Below, piece after piece: positions 48,576 through 57,621 of a stretch of 64,000 nt of DNA (within the stretch, counting starts at the first letter, position 1; every line of letters begins with the position of its first letter). Under the pieces are notes generated by a model that saw nothing but the letters and a program-made list of their open reading frames with translations, searched no databases and was not told the origin of the DNA. This stretch comes from Enterocloster lavalensis. GTDB lineage: Bacteria > Bacillota > Clostridia > Lachnospirales > Lachnospiraceae. The translations under genes and the position numbers were made by a program. The stretch is from contig NZ_CABJCG010000011.1 of assembly GCF_902364025.1 (NCBI RefSeq), positions 124,001 through 188,000 on the forward strand. The letters run 5' to 3'.

Positions 48576-48604
48576 ATGTTATCATACGGGTATCTTGTTG
48601 TCAA
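48576..48604 (-). promoter_or_regulatory. promoter upstream of the glp leader
   Basis: On the minus strand TTGACA (48599-48604) and TAACAT (48576-48581) are separated by 17 bp. It precedes the stem-loop, REP copy D and the GlpA-like gene. Confidence 0.6.
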
Positions 48605-48618
48605 GAAATTTTTCCGCC

Positions 48619-48790
48619 CGAGGGCCATCCCGAGGGCCATTCCGAGGGTCATCCCGGGAGCCATTCCGAGGGCCATCCCGAAAGCTGTCCAGGGCGCCCC
48701 AAGGGGCCATCCCAAGGCCTGTCCGAGAGCCGTCTTGCGGCCTGTCTGTGGCCCATCTGCGGCCGTCCACGGCCCATCTGCAGCCCGTCC
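48619..48790. repeat. degenerate 12-bp tandem array
   Basis: Units of CGAGGGCCATCC follow each other six times from 48619 to 48690 with one to five changes per unit, then decay into GCCCATCTGCGG-like units to about 48790, where the GNAT gene ends. Confidence 0.8.
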
Positions 48791-48800
48791 CCAGACCCCC

Positions 48801-49265
48801 TCAACCGCTCTCCCCCAAACGCTTTTCCATCACAAAATTCGTCAGATACACGCCCCGGCGCAGCACCTTCTGCGACCGAACCACCCGGTAGCCGCGGCCC
48901 TCAAAAAACGGCCGGGCCGTGATCGACGAGCAGACGGTGACCCGCTCCACCGGAAAATGCTCCTCCAGCCGCCTGCAGATCGCGGTGGCAATCCCCCTGC
49001 CCTGGAAATCCCGGCCCACGTACAGGCGGTCCAGATACCCCGTGCGGTCAATATCCCCAAAGCCGGCGATCCGCCCATCCTCCCAGGCCACCAGCGTGTA
49101 GTGGTCCAGAAACGACCGGTTCCAGCTCTCCAGGTCCGGAAGTCCCGGCGCCCAGGCTTTGGTCTCCTCCTCCGTATAATCCCGGCGGTTCACCGTGCGG
49201 ACCGTGTCCAAAAACAGCTCCCCCATCTCCCGGCAGTCCTCGGGCCGGTACTCTCTCAGCTCCAC
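48801..49265 (-). CDS. GNAT family N-acetyltransferase
   Basis: This 154-residue protein has the GNAT fold: VELREYRPEDCREMGELFLDTV start, VAWEDGRIAGFGDI (beta4), and the acetyl-CoA loop LYVGRDFQGRGIATAICRRLEE with the Q/R-x-x-G-x-G/A pattern (about residues 84-104), then PFFEGRGYRVV. A GTG start at 49265 with GGAGG 7 bp upstream is preferred over a longer frame from 49328. The substrate is unknown. It follows uvrA in the opposite order on the same strand but has its own start region. Confidence 0.9.
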   Translation of the reverse strand: MELREYRPEDCREMGELFLDTVRTVNRRDYTEEETKAWAPGLPDLESWNRSFLDHYTLVAWEDGRIAGFGDIDRTGYLDRLYVGRDFQGRGIATAICRRLEEHFPVERVTVCSSITARPFFEGRGYRVVRSQKVLRRGVYLTNFVMEKRLGESG

Positions 49266-49343
49266 GTCCAGTCCTCCATTTAAGCGCTCCGGCTCACTAC
49301 CGCAGCCCCCGGCTTTCCACACGCCCACGCTTTATTTTCCAAG

Positions 49344-52169
49344 TTATTCCAAATACTTCTTCACATATTTTCCCGTATAAGAGATCGGATTCTCCGACAC
49401 CTCCTCGGGCGTTCCCTGGGCGATCACCGTGCCGCCCTTGTCCCCGCCCTCGGGTCCGATGTCGATGATATAGTCCGCGGTCTTGATCACGTCCAGATTG
49501 TGTTCGATGACCACCACCGTGTTGCCGCCCTCGGACAGGCGGCGCAGAATCTCAATGAGCTTGTGCACATCCGCGAAATGCAGGCCCGTGGTGGGCTCGT
49601 CCAGCACGTAGATGGTCTTGCCTGTGCCGCGCTTGGACAGCTCCGTGGCCAGCTTGATGCGCTGGGCCTCGCCCCCGGACAGCTCCGTGGAGGGCTGACC
49701 CAGGCGGATATACCCCAGTCCCACATCGTAGAGCGTCTGAATCTTCCGGGTGATGGATGGCACGTTCTCAAAGAATTTCAGCGCGTCCTCCACGGTCATA
49801 TCCAGCACGTCGTAGATGCTCTTGCCCTTGTACTTCACATCCAGGGTCTCCCGGTTATAGCGCTTGCCGCCGCAGACCTCGCAGGGCACGTACACGTCCG
49901 GCAGGAAATGCATCTCGATCTTGATGATACCGTCGCCGCTGCACGCCTCGCAGCGTCCCCCCTTCACGTTGAAGCTGAAACGGCCCTTGCTGTAGCCCTT
50001 GGCCTTGGCGTCCGTGGTGGAGGCGAACAGGTCCCGGATCAGGTCGAACACGCCCGTGTAAGTGGCCGGATTGGACCTGGGAGTGCGCCCGATGGGAGAC
50101 TGGTCGATGGCGATGATCTTGTCCAGCTGTTCCACGCCCTCGATGCACTTGTGCCTGCCGGGAATGGTTCTGGCCCGGTTCAGCTTCCTGGCCAGGGACT
50201 TGTAGAGAATCTCGTTGACCAGGGAACTCTTGCCGGAGCCGGAAACGCCGGTGACGCAGGTCATCACGCCCAGCGGGAAGTTCACGTCGATGTTCTTCAG
50301 GTTGTTCTCCGCAGCGCCCTTCACCGTAATCCAGCCACTGGGTTTACGCCTCTCGGAAGGCACCGGAATCTGCATGCGGCCGCTCAGGTAAGCGCCGGTG
50401 ATGGACTCCTCGCACTTCATGATATCCTCGGCCGTGCCGATGGCCACCACCTTGCCGCCGTGCTCGCCCGCACCGGGGCCGATATCCACGATGCAGTCCG
50501 CAGCCCGCATGGTGTCCTCGTCGTGTTCCACCACCAGCACGCTGTTGCCCAGATCCCGCAGGTGCAGCAGGGTTTTTAACAGCTTGTCGTTGTCCCGCTG
50601 GTGCAGGCCGATGCTGGGCTCGTCCAGAATATAGGCCACGCCCACCAGACCGGAACCGATCTGGGTGGCCAGCCGGATACGCTGGGCCTCGCCTCCGGAC
50701 AGGGTTCCGGTAGCCCGGGTCAGGGACAGATAGTCCAGGCCCACGTTGATCAGGAAATTGATCCTGGCCTTGATCTCTTTTAATATTGTGGCGCCGATGG
50801 TCTCCTGCATGGGAGTCAGCTTCAGCTCCTCCAGGAAATCCCGGAACTTCACAATGGACATGTTGGTGGCCTGGTAGATATTCAGGCCGCCCACGGTCAC
50901 GGCCAGGGACTCCTTCTTCAGCCTCTGCCCCTTACAGGCCGGGCAGGGGGTGATCCGCATATACGTCTCGTACTCCGCCTTGCTGCTCTCAGAGAAGGTC
51001 TCCTTGTAGCGGCGGTTCACATTCTCAATCAGACCTTCGAAGGCCACGTCGTAGACGCCCTCGCCCCGCTGGCTCTTGTAATGCACCTTCACCTCGCGGC
51101 CTCCGGTGCCGTAGAGCAGCACGTCGCGGATCTCCTTGGGATACTCCTCAAAGGGCGTGCTCAGTTTGAACTTATACGCCTTGGCAAGGGCTTCCAAAAT
51201 GGCTCTGGTAAAGCTGCCCTTGTCCGTGCAGGACTGCCAGCCCATAACCACAATGGCTCCCTGGTCGATGGACAGGGACTTGTCCGGGATCATCAGATCC
51301 TCGTCAAATTCCATCTTATAGCCCAGACCGAAACACTCCGGGCAGGCGCCGAAGGGATTGTTGAAGGAAAAGCTTCTGGGCTCCACCTCGTCCACGCTGA
51401 TACCGCAGTCCGGGCAGGCGAAGCTCTGGCTGAAGTTCATGGACTCGCCGTCCACCACGTCCACGGTCATGAGACCGCCGGTCAGGGCCATCACCGTCTC
51501 GATGGAGTCCGTCAGGCGCTTCTCGATGCCCTCCCGGACCACCAGGCGGTCCACCACCACTTCGATGTTGTGCTTGATGTTCTTCTCCAGCTTGATCTCT
51601 TCCGTCAGCTCATAGAGATTCCCGTCGATGCGCACCCGAACGTAACCGCTCTTTCTGGCGTGGTCCAGCACCTTCACGTGTTCGCCCTTGCGGCCGCGCA
51701 CCACCGGAGCCAGAAGCTGGATGCGGGTGCGCTCCGGCAGGGACATAATCTGATCCACCATCTGGTCAATGGTCTGCTTGCGGATCTCCTTGCCGCACTT
51801 GGGGCAGTGGGGGATGCCGATTCTGGCGTAGAGAAGGCGCATGTAGTCGTAAATCTCCGTCACCGTGCCCACGGTGGACCGGGGGTTGCGGTTGGTGGAC
51901 TTCTGATCAATGGAAATGGCGGGGGAAAGCCCCTCGATGCTCTCCACATCCGGCTTCTCCATCTGTCCCAGGAACTGGCGGGCGTAGGAGGACAGGGACT
52001 CCATATAGCGCCTCTGCCCCTCCGCGTAAATCGTGTCAAAGGCCAGCGAGGACTTCCCGGAGCCGGAAAGTCCCGTCAGCACCACCAGTTCATTTCTCGG
52101 AATATCCACGGAAATATCCTTGAGGTTGTGCTCGCTCGCTCCGCGGATCTTAATGTACTGCTTTGCCAT
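49344..52169 (-). CDS. uvrA: UvrABC excinuclease subunit A
   Basis: This 941-residue DNA-damage sensor has two ABC ATPase modules. Walker A motifs are [12 protein letters not shown] (first) and [15 protein letters not shown] (second); signatures are [13 protein letters not shown] and [13 protein letters not shown]. The first zinc finger is in [19 protein letters not shown]...CPECFG, the second in [17 protein letters not shown]...CEVCGG. The protein is full length and intact. ATG 52169 is preferred; a TTG two codons earlier is also in frame. It works with UvrB and UvrC, not in this window. Confidence 0.98.
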   Translation of the reverse strand: MAKQYIKIRGASEHNLKDISVDIPRNELVVLTGLSGSGKSSLAFDTIYAEGQRRYMESLSSYARQFLGQMEKPDVESIEGLSPAISIDQKSTNRNPRSTVGTVTEIYDYMRLLYARIGIPHCPKCGKEIRKQTIDQMVDQIMSLPERTRIQLLAPVVRGRKGEHVKVLDHARKSGYVRVRIDGNLYELTEEIKLEKNIKHNIEVVVDRLVVREGIEKRLTDSIETVMALTGGLMTVDVVDGESMNFSQSFACPDCGISVDEVEPRSFSFNNPFGACPECFGLGYKMEFDEDLMIPDKSLSIDQGAIVVMGWQSCTDKGSFTRAILEALAKAYKFKLSTPFEEYPKEIRDVLLYGTGGREVKVHYKSQRGEGVYDVAFEGLIENVNRRYKETFSESSKAEYETYMRITPCPACKGQRLKKESLAVTVGGLNIYQATNMSIVKFRDFLEELKLTPMQETIGATILKEIKARINFLINVGLDYLSLTRATGTLSGGEAQRIRLATQIGSGLVGVAYILDEPSIGLHQRDNDKLLKTLLHLRDLGNSVLVVEHDEDTMRAADCIVDIGPGAGEHGGKVVAIGTAEDIMKCEESITGAYLSGRMQIPVPSERRKPSGWITVKGAAENNLKNIDVNFPLGVMTCVTGVSGSGKSSLVNEILYKSLARKLNRARTIPGRHKCIEGVEQLDKIIAIDQSPIGRTPRSNPATYTGVFDLIRDLFASTTDAKAKGYSKGRFSFNVKGGRCEACSGDGIIKIEMHFLPDVYVPCEVCGGKRYNRETLDVKYKGKSIYDVLDMTVEDALKFFENVPSITRKIQTLYDVGLGYIRLGQPSTELSGGEAQRIKLATELSKRGTGKTIYVLDEPTTGLHFADVHKLIEILRRLSEGGNTVVVIEHNLDVIKTADYIIDIGPEGGDKGGTVIAQGTPEEVSENPISYTGKYVKKYLE

Positions 52170-52220
52170 CGTCAAAATGCTCCTTATTGTATAAAATTGG
52201 TAACTGATTTAAAACCTGCA

Positions 52221-52260
52221 AAAGGCGGCTGGCGCCTGCAAAACCGGCCTTTGCCGCCTT
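52221..52260 (-). terminator. stem-loop after the RocB-like gene
   Basis: AAGGCGGC and GCCGCCTT form a stem with inner GGC/GCC pairings, followed on the minus strand by TTTGCAGGTTTT. It separates the peptidase gene from uvrA. Confidence 0.7.
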
Positions 52261-52287
52261 AGTTTGTCGATATCTGGGGTTAGTATA

Positions 52288-54120
52288 TCATATTTCCCCG
52301 CCATTTGCAAACATTTGTTCGATGAACTTTATGAGAACAGAGGGAACCTCTTCCAGCAGGCTCGCAGCCTTCACCCGCTCCCCCATCTGGTGGGCGTCCC
52401 GCCCCACCGGGCCGAACAGCAGGGCGGGCGCGCAGAACTGTTTCATGGCCTTAGAATCCATGGAATAGAGTCCGCCCCACATGGGAGAATTGGCCGCGTA
52501 GCCCTCCAGCCCCGGCCCCTCCCCGCCGCCGCAGTAGCTCAAATCGGAAATTCCGCAGAAATAATTCCCCTTCTCCAGCCTCACTCCATAACCGGCCGCC
52601 GCCCGGTCCAGCAGGTCGAATAGCGCGCTTCCGGCTCCCGCGCGGCCCGGCAGGTGATCGCTGTGGTACGCCGGATAATAGGGCGGCGCGTAGGACAGCA
52701 CCATCACCGGCGCCGTGATTTTCGACCAGGTCAGCAGCCGGTCCATCAGCTCCAGCGTGGCCTGGGGATAACTCCATCTGCCCGCGCGGATCATCTCCCC
52801 GGCCGCCCGCTGCTGCTCCCTCTGCCAGTCCGCAAACGCCTCCGAACCGTATTTCCCCACACAGTAATCCGCCAGCTCCCGGTATTCCAGCACGCTGTAA
52901 GGCGGAACCGTTTCACAGGGGACACCGGAGGGGCGGCCGCCGGGAATCTCCGCGCCATACGCTGCGCTGCCACAATGTCCCCCACGGTCATCCATGCCGC
53001 TGCCGCAATTCCCGGCAGCCTCAGCTCCGTCCGCTGCGCCGCTGCCGCAATTCCCGGCAGCCTCCGCGCCGTCCTCCCCTCCTCCTTGCATCTCCTCAAG
53101 CGCCCGCCGCTGTCCTTCCATGCGCGCCAGATACTCCGAAAACGCCTTCCGTCCCAGTTCCACAAGCCGTTCCATCAGCGTCTCCGCCGTCTTTTGAAAT
53201 CCCAGCACGCTCATATATCCGCCCGCACGAAGCGGCACGGACACATCGTAGCCCTCTTTGCGGTCCCGCAGGTTGAACCAGGTGGGCGGCGGGCACAGCT
53301 TGCCCTCGCAGACTTCAGCGAACTCCGGGGCCAGCTCCGTCTCCAAAAACAGCCGGGCCAGCACGCCCACGGCGTTCAGCCCCTTAAACGCCTCCACCAC
53401 GTGGGCCTTTGCCCCCTGGACCAGCACGGCGGGCAGCATTTTCCCAACAGACCCGATGAACACCTGCTGCCCGCCTCCCTCGTCGAAGCAGGGCTCCAGA
53501 TCAAGCAGGCAGGCGTAATCCAGATCATACCGCCGCGCCAGGTCCACAAACAGCGGCACTGCGCCACGCATGCCCGCGGAGTACGCTTCCTCGTCCGGCA
53601 CGGACAGAAACAGAATATTTCCCTCCAGGCCGCGGCCCTCCAGCACCCGGCCGCCAAACCACCCGGTGACCGCAAGGCCCACGGCCAGCCCTCCCTTCAT
53701 ATCGTTCACGCCACGGCCAAACAGCCATTCGCCGGAACAAAAATCTGCTCTCGCTTCCGGGGTAAGCATCTCCAAAAGGCCCTCCAGCTCCGGACCTGAG
53801 GCATTTTTCCAGGCCTCCACATCGTAGGCGTATTTCCGGAACTCCCCGTATTCCTCCGTGTCCACCACATCGTAATGTCCGGTGAGAATCACGGTGCGCC
53901 GTCCATTTCCCCGCACCAGACCGTAGGCCACCGTGCGCCCCAGCGGGTCCCCCTCGATGGGAAACTGTCCGCAGAGCCCCGGGTTGGCCCGGAAATAGTC
54001 CTGCTCCGCCAGGCTTTTCGCCAGATAGTCCGCCGCCAGGCTCTCCTCCTTTGTATTGGAAATGCTGGGAATCGCCACCAGCTCCTTCAAATGATGATAA
54101 ATACATTCCCTGAGATCCAT
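52288..54120 (-). CDS. RocB-like M20-family peptidase with in-frame low-complexity repeat
   Basis: This 610-residue protein matches the RocB/M20 group: metal ligands in LTGHYDVVD (His82, Asp84), GRGVNDMKGG (Asp140), SVPDEEAYS (Glu177/178), and conserved regions HVVEAFKGLNA and YPAYHSDHL. Metal-dependent hydrolysis of an amino-acid amide or peptide bond is expected; RocB is linked to arginine use. Residues about 346-400 are a Gly/Ala/Cys-rich insertion with two copies of a 14-residue unit (GAEAAGNCGSG and flanks), absent from normal relatives. It forms an operon with the LURP-one gene 19 bp upstream. Confidence 0.88.
   Translation of the reverse strand: MDLRECIYHHLKELVAIPSISNTKEESLAADYLAKSLAEQDYFRANPGLCGQFPIEGDPLGRTVAYGLVRGNGRRTVILTGHYDVVDTEEYGEFRKYAYDVEAWKNASGPELEGLLEMLTPEARADFCSGEWLFGRGVNDMKGGLAVGLAVTGWFGGRVLEGRGLEGNILFLSVPDEEAYSAGMRGAVPLFVDLARRYDLDYACLLDLEPCFDEGGGQQVFIGSVGKMLPAVLVQGAKAHVVEAFKGLNAVGVLARLFLETELAPEFAEVCEGKLCPPPTWFNLRDRKEGYDVSVPLRAGGYMSVLGFQKTAETLMERLVELGRKAFSEYLARMEGQRRALEEMQGGGEDGAEAAGNCGSGAADGAEAAGNCGSGMDDRGGHCGSAAYGAEIPGGRPSGVPCETVPPYSVLEYRELADYCVGKYGSEAFADWQREQQRAAGEMIRAGRWSYPQATLELMDRLLTWSKITAPVMVLSYAPPYYPAYHSDHLPGRAGAGSALFDLLDRAAAGYGVRLEKGNYFCGISDLSYCGGGEGPGLEGYAANSPMWGGLYSMDSKAMKQFCAPALLFGPVGRDAHQMGERVKAASLLEEVPSVLIKFIEQMFANGGEI
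52987..53070. repeat. 42-bp tandem repeat inside the RocB-like gene
   Basis: Two near-identical 42-bp units (sharing CCGCAATTCCCGGCAGCCTC on the plus strand) encode the repeated 14-residue block; a third, diverged unit (CCACAATG...) flanks them. The unit length keeps the frame. Confidence 0.88.
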
Positions 54121-54139
54121 CCGTTCCGCCTTTCTGTCC

Positions 54140-54613
54140 TTAATTGGACTGTGAACATTTCGCCGCGTCGATTGCCAGCGCCACCATCAGGGCGTAAACC
54201 GCGTCCTGTTCCTGCTCCACGTCGATTACATAGGTATCCGTCCAGTTGAACAGCTGCTTGGACAGGGAGGCGACCCTGCGCCCGGCCTCGTCCTCGATCT
54301 CGTAGTCCCATTCCAGGAAGTTTCCCTGTATCCGCCAGCCGTTCAGATCCAGGCGGAAGGACGGCCTGAACAGCGTGAACTCCTTGCGGATCTCGCCTGC
54401 ATAGCTTCCGCCCAGATACAGCCGGAAACGCGGGAGAAAGGTGAGCACCTCCTCCTTCACCGTGCCGATATGCCTGCCCGACCCGTCGTGTATCTCCAGA
54501 CAGTGCCCCCAGGCCAGCTTGCCCTGCACCGTAAACACGGTGCGCCCTTCCTCATCATAGATATCATAACTGTCGAACCAGGAAAAAAATCGCTGTTTGA
54601 ACAATAACCTCAT
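54140..54613 (-). CDS. LURP-one-related (YxjI-like) protein
   Basis: This 157-residue protein is a tubby-like LURP-one/YxjI domain: MRLLFKQRFFSWFDSYDIYDEEGRTVFTVQGKLAWGHCLEIHDGSGRHIGTVKEEVLTFLPRFRLYLGG, then GWRIQGNFLEWDYEIED and LSKQLFNWTDTYVIDV, the order seen in YxjI proteins. Function is unknown; tubby folds bind lipids. ATG at 54613 has AGGAGG. It is followed by the RocB-like gene at 19 bp. Confidence 0.9.
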   Translation of the reverse strand: MRLLFKQRFFSWFDSYDIYDEEGRTVFTVQGKLAWGHCLEIHDGSGRHIGTVKEEVLTFLPRFRLYLGGSYAGEIRKEFTLFRPSFRLDLNGWRIQGNFLEWDYEIEDEAGRRVASLSKQLFNWTDTYVIDVEQEQDAVYALMVALAIDAAKCSQSN

Positions 54614-54683
54614 CTGTGGTACCTCCTGCGGTAAAATGTATGGAGTCAGTTTATCACATCTTTTTGCGGTTGGGAAGTGGCGC

Positions 54684-54729
54684 AAAAAATCAGAGCCCCA
54701 TATCCTGCGATATGGACGGCTCTGATTTT
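54684..54729 (-). terminator. terminator after the class II aldolase gene
   Basis: AAATCAGAGCC and GGCTCTGATTT with an inner CATATC/GATATG pairing form a long stem ending in TTTTTT on the minus strand, 15 bp after the aldolase stop. Confidence 0.85.
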
Positions 54730-54744
54730 CAGAAAGGAACCGGT

Positions 54745-55335
54745 TTATCGGTATAACAGCGCTTTTAATACTGCGATCTGTGCGGTCTCCTCCACCAACT
54801 CCGCATTGTGCTCCGCTTCCAGCACGTCCTTCCCCAGCGCCACAACGCCGTGGGATGCCAGAATAAAGGCCGGCAGCCGGGGATTTTCCTCAAACAACCT
54901 GCGGACCGCAGTCTCGTCCTCAGGCCGCACGCAGGCGCTTGGAATATCCAGCACCGGAATCTCGCACCCCAGCTTCAGGCTCATGTGCAGCGTGACCATG
55001 GGAAGCGCCTTTCCGCCGCAGGCCCAGGCGATTGCCCAGGGGCTGTGGCAGTGCATGACGCCGCCGGTCCAGTCCGCGATCCGGTACATCAGCCCGTGAA
55101 GGAACACCTCCCGGGTGGGCTTGCCCGCCTGGCCCTCCAAAATGTTTCCGGACAAATCCGTCTCCACAAATCCGCTTCCATCCCGACAGCAGTCCGCAAA
55201 TGAACCGCCGCTGCTTTTCACGATCATTCCTCCCTCGCAGCGCGCGGATAAATTGCCGCCGCTGCCGGTCTGGATTCCCCGGCGGTATGCCCGTCTTGCT
55301 GCGGTTTCCAGCTGTCCGTAAATCGTATCTTTCAC
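54745..55335 (-). CDS. class II aldolase/adducin-type sugar-phosphate aldolase
   Basis: This 196-residue protein matches L-fuculose-phosphate-type class II aldolases. It begins YGQLETAARRAYRRGIQTGSGGNLSARCEGGMIVKSSGGSFADC (phosphate site GGN-S), has the zinc histidines in VMHCHSPWAIAWA and the third in ILASHGVVALGKDVLEA. These zinc enzymes cleave 4-carbon-branching sugar phosphates into dihydroxyacetone phosphate and an aldehyde. It starts 2 bp before the stop of the Tm-1-like gene and ends the operon. The exact substrate is unknown. Confidence 0.92.
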   Translation of the reverse strand: MKDTIYGQLETAARRAYRRGIQTGSGGNLSARCEGGMIVKSSGGSFADCCRDGSGFVETDLSGNILEGQAGKPTREVFLHGLMYRIADWTGGVMHCHSPWAIAWACGGKALPMVTLHMSLKLGCEIPVLDIPSACVRPEDETAVRRLFEENPRLPAFILASHGVVALGKDVLEAEHNAELVEETAQIAVLKALLYR

Positions 55336-55336
55336 C

Positions 55337-56575
55337 TTATCCGCTCCCCTTTCCCGTTTCCATCAACCGCTCAAACACCGCCACAATCTCATCCGCAAAC
55401 TCCGGATCATTTATATGCAGCTCCCGCTGCCTAAACTCCACCGAGTCCGCCTTGTGTTCCAGCACGCCCTGCACAAATCCCCGGTTGGCGTCAGGATCAT
55501 AGATCAGACCGCCCACGGCGTTTTGCTGGCTATAGCCCTTTTCCGGCACCAGTATTGCGTTTCTCCCTTTGCAGCCGTTATGGCGCTCCGCCAGGTAAGC
55601 CCCCACCCGGTACATCTCCTCCCGCGTAGTGCGGATGTGGGTGTGAAACGGTGTGTGCCGGTAATGAGGCCGCGAAAGCAGTTCCTCATCCACCTCCCCG
55701 GCTGGTCCTTTTAATATAAAGTCAACCGCCCCGGGAACCGTTAGAACCGGGATGCCGGAGGCATAAATATTGGCAAAACGGTCCGGCCTGCAGCTCATCA
55801 GGCCGCCGAACAGCATCCCTCCCACATCATGGGGCGTGATATCAATCACGCCGTCCAGCCGCCCCGTTCCGGCGTATTCGTCGATGACCTGCGCCCCTAC
55901 CACGTTGCAGTGGCACACAATCACCTCATATCCCTTTTCATCCAGAATTTCCTTGACCCGCATCACGCACCGGGTGGTCACTCCCGCCATAGTCAGCGCC
56001 ACCCTGCGCCCGGACGGTTTCCAATCCGCCAGCCTTCCGGCTTCGATCATTCCCGCCACCGCGCCGCAGGCGGAGACGAAGATGGGAACCGTGATTCCGT
56101 TCAGACCGCAGATATCCGCGATGGATGGGATCATCACAATGTCGCGGTCGCCCACATAATCGCCGAACCGAGCGGTGCCGCAGGCAATCGTAGAGACAAT
56201 AACCTTGGGGAATCCGATGGGCAGAGCCTGCATAGCCGCCGCCGAGACGGCGGTCCCCTGTCCGCCTCCCAGAGACAACACGCCCTGGATCTTCCCCTCG
56301 CTCTGTAATTTGACCGCCATAACCCGCAGCCCTCTGGTCATAGCATCCATCAGCGCGGTCTTTCCACTGGGCCGCAGGGCTTCCAGGTCCTCCACTCCGG
56401 CCAGCTTCAGAATCTCATGCCGGCTGATATCCGGCGCGATCCGCGGCGGCCCCAAAAGCCCGGTATCCAAAATCAGGGCCTCATGCCCCAGCTCTTCCAG
56501 GCAGGAACGCAGAAATTCCGCCTCCCCGCCTTTGGTGTCCAGCGTGGCAATCACCGCCACCCTCGCCATATCCAT
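55337..56575 (-). CDS. Tm-1-like ATP-binding domain protein (UPF0261)
   Basis: This 412-residue protein matches UPF0261: ARVAVIATLDTKGGEAEFLRSCLEELGHEALILDTGLLGPPRIAPDI, GVLSLGGGQGTAVSAAAMQALPIGFPKVIVSTIACGTARFGDYVG, then GRRVALTMAGVTTRCVMRVKEILDEKGYEVIVCHCNVVGAQVIDEYAGTGRLDGVIDITPHDVGGMLFGG. The family is related to plant Tm-1 and of uncertain biochemical role. It lies in a probable sugar-acid operon, 1 bp from the class II aldolase. ATG 56575 or the second ATG at 56569 could be the start. Confidence 0.9.
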   Translation of the reverse strand: MDMARVAVIATLDTKGGEAEFLRSCLEELGHEALILDTGLLGPPRIAPDISRHEILKLAGVEDLEALRPSGKTALMDAMTRGLRVMAVKLQSEGKIQGVLSLGGGQGTAVSAAAMQALPIGFPKVIVSTIACGTARFGDYVGDRDIVMIPSIADICGLNGITVPIFVSACGAVAGMIEAGRLADWKPSGRRVALTMAGVTTRCVMRVKEILDEKGYEVIVCHCNVVGAQVIDEYAGTGRLDGVIDITPHDVGGMLFGGLMSCRPDRFANIYASGIPVLTVPGAVDFILKGPAGEVDEELLSRPHYRHTPFHTHIRTTREEMYRVGAYLAERHNGCKGRNAILVPEKGYSQQNAVGGLIYDPDANRGFVQGVLEHKADSVEFRQRELHINDPEFADEIVAVFERLMETGKGSG

Positions 56576-56776
56576 CCCCCGCTTTCCTCAGTAATGCCGC
56601 ATTCCCTGCGCAAACGCCAGGGAGAGCCTGTGCCCGGCCTAACCTATGCCCGGCCCAACCTATGCCCGGCCTAACCTATGCCCGACCCGACCAGCGCCCG
56701 GCCTAACCTATGCCCGACCCGATCAGCGCCCGGCTCAACCTATGCCCGGCCCAGCCGTCCCCAACGGCCTGTGCAC
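56576..56776. repeat. intergenic 16-bp tandem array
   Basis: Between the Tm-1-like gene and the MBL hydrolase gene, units of GCCCGGCCTAACCTAT follow each other from 56632 to 56755 (about 7.7 copies), alternating with a variant ending CGACCAGC. No gene is present in this gap. Confidence 0.9.
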
Positions 56777-57577
56777 TCAGCCTCCCAGCACCGGAGTCTT
56801 TGCAAAGCGCTCCACCAGAGCAGGTTCATGCGTCGGCAAAATCATATCCATGTTGGGGCAGCGGCGTTTGATCTCCCGGACGCTCTCCCACCAGTCGGTC
56901 AGGCTGACGAACCGCGCGGAGGGCGTCACGTCATATCCGATCTCCGGGATGGGTTTGAAATTGTCCATCAAAAATACCGCATCGCCCACCAGATGATAGG
57001 TTCCGTAGCCGGTATCCACCTCCACGGCCTGGTGTCCCGGCGAATGCCCCGGCGTTGGATACACCCGGATACCCGGCACAATCTCCTCCTCGCCGTCCAG
57101 CAGCTGGAACTCGCAGCCAAGAAACGGCGCTTCCAGGCCCAGCCACTGATACTCATAGGATTTATAATATAAGGGAAGGGGATTCAGGGCGAACTCGTAC
57201 TCCTTTTTCTGGGCATAATACTTCGCATTGCTGAATTCCTTCATATAAAATGTGTGGTCCCAGTGCAGATGCGTAAAAATAATCCGGCTGATATCTTCCA
57301 CCCGGTATCCGGCCTTTTCCACCGCCCGGGGCATGGCCTGGTCCGGCAGCTGCTCGGAACCCGGATGATGGTACCGGTTCGCCCGGTCCGAGTCCGCCAT
57401 CCCCGTGTCCACCAAAATCAGCTCGGAGCCGGTGTTCAGCAGATAGCAGAATACCGGCAGCCGGCGATCCTCGCCGGACACGTTGGCATAATATTTGTGG
57501 GTGGACGGGTGATAGTGGTAGGTTTTTGGGTTGGACGTACAAAAACCTGAATTTAACGGTGTGATCGTAATTCCCAT
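56777..57577 (-). CDS. MBL-fold metallo-hydrolase (N-acyl homoserine lactonase-like)
   Basis: This 266-residue enzyme has the metallo-beta-lactamase zinc motif HLHWDH (about 106-111) with ILVDTGMAD before it, then PTPGHSPGHQAV (third His), VGDAVFLMD and a late LPTHEPALV. The pattern resembles the AHL-lactonase branch, which opens lactone rings. In this operon it may hydrolyse a sugar lactone formed by the neighbouring dehydrogenases. ATG at 57577. It is separated from the Tm-1-like gene by a tandem array. Confidence 0.9.
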   Translation of the reverse strand: MGITITPLNSGFCTSNPKTYHYHPSTHKYYANVSGEDRRLPVFCYLLNTGSELILVDTGMADSDRANRYHHPGSEQLPDQAMPRAVEKAGYRVEDISRIIFTHLHWDHTFYMKEFSNAKYYAQKKEYEFALNPLPLYYKSYEYQWLGLEAPFLGCEFQLLDGEEEIVPGIRVYPTPGHSPGHQAVEVDTGYGTYHLVGDAVFLMDNFKPIPEIGYDVTPSARFVSLTDWWESVREIKRRCPNMDMILPTHEPALVERFAKTPVLGG

Positions 57578-57621
57578 ATGTATTTCCTCCTGTCAATCGC
57601 AGCATATCCCGATATTTACGG

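Larger units (their letters stand above)
48394..48800. other. 407-bp leader and repeat region upstream of the GlpA-like gene
   Basis: No gene is seen. It holds, from the glp side: REP copy D (48447-48489), a stem-loop with T-run (48491-48543), a promoter (48576-48604) and a degenerate 12-bp tandem array (48619-48790). Confidence 0.6.

Noticed and set aside
46924..48891. Very long open plus-strand frame (655 codons) opposite the glycerol-3-phosphate genes
   Set aside because: It is antisense to the GlpA-like gene and then runs through the REP element and tandem array, giving RAIPRAIP-like repeats; no domain pattern.
56632..56755. Repeat array as a CRISPR
   Set aside because: The 16-bp units are adjacent without unique spacers, and there are no cas genes in the window. 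The same holds for 17319-17386 and 48619-48790.
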